A stretch of DNA of 14,949 nt from contig CAJTRU010000079.1 of NCBI GenBank assembly GCA_910579085.1, forward strand, positions 1 to 14,949, in the 5' to 3' direction. Within the stretch, counting starts at the first letter, position 1; the number at the start of each line of letters is the position of its first letter. Below are positions 7,372 to 13,585 of the stretch, one piece after another. The position numbers and the translations under genes are program-made. Source of the DNA: an uncultured Lachnospiraceae bacterium. GTDB taxonomy: Bacteria > Bacillota > Clostridia > Lachnospirales > Lachnospiraceae. The notes under the pieces are model-generated. The model was not told where the DNA came from, did not search any database, and worked only from the letters and a program-made list of their open reading frames with translations.

Positions 7372-8679
7372 TTACATGTCAAACTTCATAACAACCTTTG
7401 TACCAAAGCCATAGTTGCTTGTAATATTAATACTGCCACCAAGGGACACAATATTGTGGCGGATAACATCCATTCCTACGCCACGCCCTGAATAATCATT
7501 CGCTTTCTCTGTTGTACTCACACCGCTTACAAAAAGCAGGTTAATTATCTCTTCTTCTGTGTATTCCTCTTCAGGCTTCTTTAAAAGATTATTTTCTTTT
7601 GCACTCTTAAGGACTGCATCTTTATCAATTCCCGCACCATCATCCTCAACAGATATTATCAGTTTCCCATCTTTATTTTCAAATCCAAGCCTTACAATTC
7701 CAACTGGTGCTTTGCCCATGCGGTCACGTTCATCCATATCTTCAATTCCGTGGTCAACCGCATTTCTTATAACATGCACAAGTGCACTTGATATTTTTTC
7801 CCTTTTTGATTTCTCAACAAGGGAATGTGAACCTCTTACTATAAGCTTAACTGGTTTATTAAGTGTCCGGGACATCTCATCTACCACTAGTTCCATCTTC
7901 TGTGCTACTGCCACAAAATCGGACTTTGTAAGATGGTCTGCTGCAACTGATAACTCATGTTTTATATTTTTCAGCATCATTAAATCTTTATGCCTGATTT
8001 CTATGCTCTTATCACCTTTAAAACGCATTTCTAAAGTTTCCATAAAACTATTATAATGCTTTATGCTCTTATACATCCTGTCAATATCATCCTGTTTTAC
8101 CAGTACAACTTCACTGCTAGAAGACTGCGGTTCAGCCTTTGGTTTTTCGGCGGCTTTTTTCTCTTCAGTCTTCTTCTCTGGAACAGGCGTACTCTCTGTA
8201 TCAGCAGCAATATAATATACCTGCCTTGGCTTCTTGGCTGGTTCTTCATGTGAAGGCTGCGTATCTTCATTTTCTTCTTTATTATACTCTTTTTTCAGCC
8301 TTTCAAGATAATTCTTAATATCATCTTCTAAATCTTTATGGTTTTGTTCCAGCTTTTCACCTTTAGCAAACTTTTCAATATCTTCTGAGATATAGCTGGT
8401 ATAATTTACTATTATTTTATCAAAACATTCTTTGTCTGTAATATCAATCTTATTGTTCCTGAAAAAAACAAGCAGACTTTCAAGAACCCTGCTAGGTACT
8501 GCAATAGTATCTATAAGCATCATTGTAGAATCCGCTTTCATCGTATGTATAACGCGGAAAACCTTTTTAATATAATCTGCATTATAAGTCTGGCAGTCTT
8601 TATAATTTGTTATTATACTGTTTAACTCATTAGTTAAAGATACTGCCTCCTCATAGAAGATTTCCATCATAGAATCCAC
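7372..8679 (-). CDS. CheA-like histidine kinase: Hpt plus ATPase, without CheW domain
   Basis: This is a 435-residue cytoplasmic protein. An N-terminal Hpt/P1 domain (1-105) has the phospho-accepting His45 in VIHTMKADS. A charged, low-complexity Lys/Glu/Pro linker spans about 130-190. A dimerisation-like helical pair (about 195-270) leads to a CheA-type HATPase (about 270-435). This has the N box RNAVDHGIE (Asn306, His310), G1 box DDGAG (346-350), F box FVSGVSTTE and G2 box GRGVGMD. The protein ends right after the ATPase; there is no CheY-binding P2 and no CheW-like P5, so coupling to a chemoreceptor array is unlikely. The GTG start is chosen because AGGAGG lies 8 nt before it; the ATG at 8670 would be 17 nt away. 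It is the last gene of the kinase-regulator operon, starting 43 nt after the HD-GYP gene. Confidence 0.85.
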   Translation of the reverse strand: MDSMMEIFYEEAVSLTNELNSIITNYKDCQTYNADYIKKVFRVIHTMKADSTMMLIDTIAVPSRVLESLLVFFRNNKIDITDKECFDKIIVNYTSYISEDIEKFAKGEKLEQNHKDLEDDIKNYLERLKKEYNKEENEDTQPSHEEPAKKPRQVYYIAADTESTPVPEKKTEEKKAAEKPKAEPQSSSSEVVLVKQDDIDRMYKSIKHYNSFMETLEMRFKGDKSIEIRHKDLMMLKNIKHELSVAADHLTKSDFVAVAQKMELVVDEMSRTLNKPVKLIVRGSHSLVEKSKREKISSALVHVIRNAVDHGIEDMDERDRMGKAPVGIVRLGFENKDGKLIISVEDDGAGIDKDAVLKSAKENNLLKKPEEEYTEEEIINLLFVSGVSTTEKANDYSGRGVGMDVIRHNIVSLGGSINITSNYGFGTKVVMKFDM

Positions 8680-8722
8680 AATATATTCCTCCTAATCCTT
8701 GTTAAACCTGCCTTTCTGCCTT

Positions 8723-9796
8723 TTAAGGCAGGCGCATCTGTTTATGGACTTTATTAAATATCTCCATCATATGCGGGTCAAATCTTTTTCCTGTTTCATT
8801 TTTCATTATTTCCAGGCTTTCTTCATTGGAATATGCCTTTCTGTAACATCTGTCGCGGTTCAGTGCATCATATACATCTACTATAGCCATAATTCTTGCA
8901 GAAAGTGGTATTTCATCTCCAGACAGCCCATATGGATATCCTGTTCCATCCCAGTTCTCATGATGGTATCTTGCAATATCCACCGCCATATCCACAAGTT
9001 CATTATTGCCGCTGTATTTATATATTTTCTCAAGATGTTTAGCACCAGACTCAGAATGTTGTTTAACAACTTCCCACTCTTCTGGTGTAAGAGTACCTTC
9101 CTTTAAAAGTATATTATCCCTTATTGCAAATGTTCCAATATCATGCAATTGTGAAGCAACTTCAATTGTATCAATAAAGCTGCTGGTTATCTTTTTATCA
9201 AACTTTGGTGAAAACTGAAGGCTCATAGCAAGTATCCTGCAATTAGCACCTATCATACGAAGATGTCCGTCACCACTTCCATACCGTGACTCCAGCAGGC
9301 TTGCAAGCGCATAAAAAATATTGTTCTGCTCTTCTGCAACCATCTGTATTTGTGTATTTACTACTTTATGAAGCTTCTTATTGTAAGTTTCAAGCTCCTG
9401 CTGCATCTTATAAATCTTAAGATGTGTATCCAGCCTTAATGTAACTTCTTCTTTTTCAAATGGTTTTGCTATATAATCAACTGCACCAAGTTTAAACCCT
9501 TTTATTTTATCCTCAACAGAATCCAGTGCAGATATAAAAATTATTGGTATATCCCTCGTTTTCACATCAGCTTTAAGCATTGAACAAAAATCAAATCCAT
9601 TTATCTCTGGCATTGTTATATCAAGCAGGATAATATGCGGGCTTTTCTGGTTTATTGCTGCTAAAGCCTGTTTTACACTTATAACAGGACGTGGTACATA
9701 TCCTGCTGATTTTATTATTTCTGATAAAAGCACCAGGTTAGCCGGGACATCATCTACTATAAGAATATTTGGCTTCTGCTCCTTATTTGCAGGCAT
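8723..9796 (-). CDS. Response regulator with HD-GYP output domain (RpfG-type)
   Basis: This is a 357-residue protein. The receiver domain (about 8-125) has acidic residues near 15-16 in IVDD, phospho-acceptor Asp near 59 in ILLDITMP, Ser near 89 in FISALD and Lys near 111 in AKPFE. A coiled-coil linker (about 125-155) connects to an HD-GYP domain. This carries the HD pair in QLHDIG (near 217) and HHENWDGTGYP (near 277-287) with an intact GYP. HD-GYP proteins hydrolyse cyclic-di-GMP to pGpG/GMP, and some act on cGAMP. The metal and GYP residues are complete, so it is probably catalytic. The ATG at 9796 follows AGGAGGG, which overlaps the kinase stop codon region, with only 4 nt between the genes. 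This implies translational coupling and cognate partnership. Confidence 0.9.
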   Translation of the reverse strand: MPANKEQKPNILIVDDVPANLVLLSEIIKSAGYVPRPVISVKQALAAINQKSPHIILLDITMPEINGFDFCSMLKADVKTRDIPIIFISALDSVEDKIKGFKLGAVDYIAKPFEKEEVTLRLDTHLKIYKMQQELETYNKKLHKVVNTQIQMVAEEQNNIFYALASLLESRYGSGDGHLRMIGANCRILAMSLQFSPKFDKKITSSFIDTIEVASQLHDIGTFAIRDNILLKEGTLTPEEWEVVKQHSESGAKHLEKIYKYSGNNELVDMAVDIARYHHENWDGTGYPYGLSGDEIPLSARIMAIVDVYDALNRDRCYRKAYSNEESLEIMKNETGKRFDPHMMEIFNKVHKQMRLP

Positions 9797-9800
9797 ATAT

Positions 9801-11279
9801 TTATCCCTCCTCTTCACCAAATGCCTCAATTATGGCTCTCTTAAGTTCATTATACTGTTCAATAGCGGCTTCATGTGCCCCTTTCCTTACAGTCATCTGG
9901 AGACGGAACGCCTTTCTTTTCAGGTTCATAGTATCTTCTGCAACAAGCTGTTTTATATTATCTGCAAATGTATCTGCCCTGTCCCAGTTCTCCATTTCAA
10001 TGCAAATAACCAGTTTTTCCATATTTGCATTAATCTCTTTGATATTTTCAGCAGAACCAAGTATATAAAGTTCTGTTCCTTCTTCCTCATCATCGGCAGA
10101 AATATCCCCAAGATTAAATAAATATGAACTTTCCTTAATATCTTCTGTTTCACTGCCCGTATCTGGTTCTGTCTTTTTAACCATTACTGAAAATGAAAAT
10201 GTACTCCCTTTACCTTTCTCACTCTCAACATTAACACTTCCACCCATCATCTCCACAAGGTTCTTAACTATACTAAGCCCAAGGCCTGTACCACCAAACC
10301 TTCTTGTTATTGACGCATCAGCCTGTGAAAAGCTTCTGAACAATTTATCCATTTCCTCTTCTGCTATGCCTATTCCCGTATCAATAACCATGAAAAACAG
10401 TTCAAACTCTTCATCAAGGTCAATTGTTTTTACAACATTTATAACTACCTGGCCTACACTTGTAAACTTAACGGCATTAGACAAAAGATTGTTTAAAACC
10501 TGTGTAAGCCTTAGTTCATCCCCTATAATCCTGTCAGGGATATCTGCTGAAACATTACATATAAGTTTAATCCCCTTTGACTCAACTTGTGGCATATTTA
10601 CTTTAACAAGTTTATCCATCATCTGGTGGAAACTGAACTCATTATACTCAATAGTAAACTTGCCAGACTGTAGTTTTGAAAAATCAAGGATATTATTTAT
10701 AATCTTAATCATATTGGAACAGCACTGCTTAATAATATCAACCGACTCTCTTTGTTCCGAATTTAAGTCAGTTGCCAGCAAATTCTGTGCAAGTCCCATT
10801 ACCCCGTTTACGGGTGTCCTTAACTCATGCGTAACATTGGCAACAAACTCATTACGCTCCTTATGGACTTCCTCAACTTCTACTTTGGCAGAAATCAGGT
10901 CTTTGGCGGTTTCTTTATATTTGCCTATATTACGGGCGCAGCACATGCCATAGCACCCTGTCTCCTCCTCATCAAGAAAGCATATATAAGCACTTGCTGG
11001 TATACATGTCTGGTTCTTTCTGTATACCGCTGCTTCAAAACGTTCCCCTTCTGGCTTCCCTGCCAGTTTTACCCTGCCATCCTCTAGTTCAAAAACTGAA
11101 GGAAAAATCTCTTGTATAAATAAAGCTTCTTCCTCTTCATACTCAAGCTGGTTTGTAACAAGATGGTTTCTTTCACAAACATAACCGTCTGGCTCAAAAA
11201 AGAAAATCATTTCTTCGGGTACATCCAGCAAACACCTGTACCGCTCCATTCTCTGTTCAAAACCGAAAAACTCCCCCAT
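9801..11279 (-). CDS. Soluble sensor histidine kinase with C-terminal degenerate Hpt-like region
   Basis: This is a 492-residue protein without membrane segments. Residues 1-115 form a PAS-like sensory region. A short coiled coil leads to HisKA with phospho-acceptor His151 in NVTHELRTP. The HATPase (about 225-370) has an N box at NNLLSNAVKF (263-272), G1 DTGIG (300-304) and G2 GGTGLGLSI (329-337), so the kinase core is complete. No receiver domain is present. After an acidic linker (370-400), residues about 410-488 look like an Hpt-type helical bundle, with ENWDRADTFADNIK where an Hpt would have LAHTLK. The expected His is Asp440 (inference). The ATG follows GGAGGTG at ideal spacing. It lies 57 nt after the SEC-C gene and 4 nt before the HD-GYP regulator. 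Confidence 0.9.
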   Translation of the reverse strand: MGEFFGFEQRMERYRCLLDVPEEMIFFFEPDGYVCERNHLVTNQLEYEEEEALFIQEIFPSVFELEDGRVKLAGKPEGERFEAAVYRKNQTCIPASAYICFLDEEETGCYGMCCARNIGKYKETAKDLISAKVEVEEVHKERNEFVANVTHELRTPVNGVMGLAQNLLATDLNSEQRESVDIIKQCCSNMIKIINNILDFSKLQSGKFTIEYNEFSFHQMMDKLVKVNMPQVESKGIKLICNVSADIPDRIIGDELRLTQVLNNLLSNAVKFTSVGQVVINVVKTIDLDEEFELFFMVIDTGIGIAEEEMDKLFRSFSQADASITRRFGGTGLGLSIVKNLVEMMGGSVNVESEKGKGSTFSFSVMVKKTEPDTGSETEDIKESSYLFNLGDISADDEEEGTELYILGSAENIKEINANMEKLVICIEMENWDRADTFADNIKQLVAEDTMNLKRKAFRLQMTVRKGAHEAAIEQYNELKRAIIEAFGEEEG

Positions 11280-11336
11280 CGTATCACACCTCCGCTAATA
11301 CAAGCGTCCTCTCCAAACATATTTATATAAATGCAT

Positions 11337-11843
11337 CTAAATATTTGCACCACAGCACTTTTTATATTTCTTGCCGCTTCCGCATGGACATGGGTCATTC
11401 CTGCCAACTTTCTTTTCTTTAACTATTGTCCCTGACTTTTTCTGTTTCAGATAGAGTTCTTTCCTGCGTTCTTCTGTAAGAAGGGTGTTCCATGCAGGAA
11501 GGCCATAAAGCCACTCTGCCTTTGCTTCAACCATATTGTAATAAAGCTTCTCTAAATCTATATCCAGTTTTACTTCTGTATCTTCTGTCATATCCTCAAT
11601 CGGATTTGGCTCTTTAAGACTGTCATTAATACCATCAAGGAACCCAACCATATACTTAAGTTCCATATTGTATTTCTGTGCAAGTCCGCCTACAGTGCCA
11701 CTGACAATATCAGATGGGTCTGCAAGAAGCTGCTCATATACAGCTTTCTCCTCTTTAAAATATTTATCCCAGATAGCTTTTCCTGCTTTAGAATTAATGT
11801 CTACGCCATATGCGTATTCTCTCCAGTCCTGTAATAGTCCCAT
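11337..11843 (-). CDS. SEC-C motif (zinc-binding) protein
   Basis: This is a 168-residue cytoplasmic protein. The C-terminus carries a textbook SEC-C motif, GRNDPCPCGSGKKYKKCCG, with zinc ligands Cys152, Cys154, Cys163 and Cys164. This motif is best known from the tail of SecA but is also common on small proteins of unknown function. The N-terminal 140 residues are acidic and probably helical and I do not recognise them as a named domain. The ATG follows GAGAGGA at 7 nt. It is the first gene after a strong promoter and stands 57 nt before the histidine kinase with no terminator between them, so it is probably cotranscribed. Any role in the signalling system is unproven. Confidence 0.88.
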   Translation of the reverse strand: MGLLQDWREYAYGVDINSKAGKAIWDKYFKEEKAVYEQLLADPSDIVSGTVGGLAQKYNMELKYMVGFLDGINDSLKEPNPIEDMTEDTEVKLDIDLEKLYYNMVEAKAEWLYGLPAWNTLLTEERRKELYLKQKKSGTIVKEKKVGRNDPCPCGSGKKYKKCCGANI

Positions 11844-11889
11844 AGTACCGTCCTCTCTTAACTAAAATAAATAAATTAATGATTATCTC

Positions 11890-11918
11890 ATTATACCATT
11901 AGCAACTTAAAGTGTAAA
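11890..11918 (-). promoter_or_regulatory. Sigma-A promoter of the SEC-C/kinase/HD-GYP/CheA-like operon
   Basis: Read on the minus strand, TTTACA (11918-11913) is 17 bp from a perfect TATAAT (11895-11890), which is also preceded by TGG as an extended -10. The start point near 11883 gives a leader of about 40 nt. It is the best promoter match in the window. Confidence 0.7.
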
Positions 11919-11983
11919 GACTGAAAGACGAAAAGAACACATCCATTTCACAAATTTTCAAACGTGGAATAATTACTAACTAT

Positions 11984-12030
11984 ATTGTAAAAACAAAATA
12001 CAGGCTAAGCTTTGTACTTAACCTGTATTT
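11984..12030 (-). terminator. Rho-independent terminator of the CdaR-like regulator gene
   Basis: On the minus strand, AAATACAGG (12030-12022) pairs with CCTGTATTT (12004-11996). After one mismatch, a further TAAG/CTTA pairing surrounds a 7-nt loop. The T-rich tract TTTTGTTTTT follows directly. It begins 32 nt after the regulator's stop codon, which separates it from the SEC-C operon. Confidence 0.85.
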
Positions 12031-12062
12031 CTTTATATAATGCATATTAAATGATTGGCATA

Positions 12063-13151
12063 TTAATACTCAAATGTTTCCATATACTTCATGTACTTAA
12101 CTACCATAAGTGCTATTTTAAAAGTTATCGCATCATCAAATACCCTTAAGTCAAGGCCTGTGCTTTTCTCAAGTTTATCAAGCCTGTAAACAAGTGTATT
12201 CCTGTGAATATAAAGCTGCCTTGAAGTCTCTGAAACATTTAAGCTGTTCTCAAAAAATTTATTGATAGTGGCAATTGTTTCCTCATCAAAATCATCTGGG
12301 GATTTATTACCAAATATTTCTTTTATAAACATTTTACATAATGGCATTGGAAGCTGGTAAATAAGACGTCCTATTCCCAGGCTGCTGTAAGCTATAACAT
12401 GCTGGTCACTATAAAATATCTTGCCAACATCAAGCGCCATCTTTGCTTCTTTATATGAACGTGAAACATCTTTAATTTCATTAACAATAGTGCCATATGC
12501 TACATGTACCATTGTCATTGCTTCTGTGTTAAGCATATCAAGAATTACTTTTGCTGTCTTTTCCATATCGTCATAACTCTCATTTTGCTTAACCTCTTTT
12601 ACAAGAATTATATTTCTTTCATCTACCTGTGTAATAAAATCCCTTGTCTTGCTTGCAAAAAGCCCTTTGACTGTTTCAAGCGCGTTCATATCTTTCTCAT
12701 TCTTAGTTTCTATAAGGAAAACTATCCTTTTAATACTTGTATCAATATGGAGTTTCTTTGCACGGTTATATATATCTACAAGCAGCAGGTTATCTAATAA
12801 CAGGTTTTTAATGAAATTATCCTTATCATACCTTTCTTTATATGCAACTAGAAGATTTTGTATCTGGAATGCAGCAAGTTTGCCAACCATATACACATCA
12901 TCACTGTCACCCTTTGCAAGAATGACATACTCTAACTGGTGCTCATCAAACACCTTAAAAAACTGGTATCCCTGTAAAACCTGGCTGTCTGCTGGAGAGT
13001 CTACAAAAGCCATAACGGCTTCCTCATATTCTTCAATATTATTTATAGTAGTAGCAAGAGCCTTGCCCTCTGTATCCATAATACATATATCAATCCTTGT
13101 GATATTTTTCAATCCATCTATTGTTGTTTGAAGGACCTGGTTTGATATCAT
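12063..13151 (-). CDS. CdaR/PucR-family transcriptional regulator
   Basis: This is a 362-residue protein. The N-terminus (about 1-110, starting ISNQVLQTTIDGL and ICIMDTEGKALATT) resembles the sugar-diacid recognition domain of CdaR. The middle (about 130-270) fits the GGDEF-like domain of this family, including SYKEAKMALDVG. The C-terminal PucR-type helix-turn-helix lies at about 305-332 (NVSETSRQLYIHRNTLVYRL). Family members activate carbohydrate or purine catabolic genes in response to small ligands. No catabolic genes lie beside it here, so the target is unknown. The ATG follows GGAGG at 7 nt. It is monocistronic with a clear terminator. No convincing promoter was found, although a small CGCC/GGCG hairpin lies upstream near 13216-13226. 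Confidence 0.88.
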   Translation of the reverse strand: MISNQVLQTTIDGLKNITRIDICIMDTEGKALATTINNIEEYEEAVMAFVDSPADSQVLQGYQFFKVFDEHQLEYVILAKGDSDDVYMVGKLAAFQIQNLLVAYKERYDKDNFIKNLLLDNLLLVDIYNRAKKLHIDTSIKRIVFLIETKNEKDMNALETVKGLFASKTRDFITQVDERNIILVKEVKQNESYDDMEKTAKVILDMLNTEAMTMVHVAYGTIVNEIKDVSRSYKEAKMALDVGKIFYSDQHVIAYSSLGIGRLIYQLPMPLCKMFIKEIFGNKSPDDFDEETIATINKFFENSLNVSETSRQLYIHRNTLVYRLDKLEKSTGLDLRVFDDAITFKIALMVVKYMKYMETFEY

Positions 13152-13438
13152 AAATATACCTCCAATATTATTCCTGTGTACTCCCCATTGTTATATTTCA
13201 TAAAAATCCCCATGCGCCTTTGGCGGTTCAAATAGTGGAAAAAGTGCCGCTTCTGCATTTCCCATGTGAAACTTAATATGTCCTAGTGGCAGTTTTCTAC
13301 TACCTTAGATATATTCCCACACTAATCCGCCCTGCAATATATCTTACCATCAATTTGCACAAAAGTAAAGTACATTCAGTTAATTTTTCATATATTTTTA
13401 TTATAGATACAAGTAAAAATTGTGCACTTTACCATATT

Positions 13439-13549
13439 ATGGCATTACCAGAACAACTATTCCAAAGCCAGTGGCTAGATAGTGTAACTTTACTTGGGGA
13501 ATTTTTAGAAAAAAATGGAAAAGGGACGTCTCTTTATAGTATAATATAA
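13439..13549 (+). pseudogene. Possible coding remnant cut by the IS insertion
   Basis: From the ATG at 13439 the frame reads MALPEQLFQSQWLDSVTLL then GEFLEKNG, with amphipathic-helix character and codon use like the neighbours. It changes character at the point where the IS leader repeat starts (about 13522) and stops at 13549 inside that leader. This is what a gene interrupted by the IS would look like. There is no recognisable ribosome binding site before the ATG, and I do not recognise the protein. It may be chance. Confidence 0.25.
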
Positions 13550-13585
13550 TCACCAAAAAAATATATAAAGAAAGAAGGCGTCCCT
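13522..13585 (+). repeat. Inverted repeat in the transposase leader
   Basis: AGGGACG (13522-13528) pairs with CGTCCCT (13579-13585), which ends at the base before the transposase ATG. Further in, CTTTATA (13532-13538) pairs with TATAAAG (13564-13570). The ribosome binding site GAAGG (13574-13578) sits in the bulge between the two stems. Two overlapping TATAAT sequences (13540-13545 and 13545-13550) lie in the loop, but no good -35 is seen. The left arm is a candidate for the left end of the IS. Confidence 0.6.

Larger units (their letters stand above)
13152..13585. other. Intergenic region between the CdaR-like regulator and the ISLre2 element
   Basis: This stretch of about 430 bp contains the regulator's ribosome binding site, a small CGCC/GGCG hairpin and A+T-rich sequence. 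GTAAAGTACA (from about 13366) and TGTGCACTTTAC (from about 13421) form an imperfect inverted pair. Positions 13439-13521 read like coding sequence (see the separate entry). The leader of the transposase gene begins near 13522. No RNA gene is recognised. Confidence 0.5.

Noticed and set aside
8708..8731. CTGCCTT/AAGGCAG hairpin over the HD-GYP stop codon as a terminator
   Set aside because: Short stem with tiny loop and no T-run, and the CheA-like gene with a strong ribosome binding site begins 43 nt after the stop.
13286..13438. N-terminal part of an 87-residue plus-strand frame
   Set aside because: Composition is A+T-driven with no coding character or ribosome binding site; only the part after 13439 looks possibly coding.
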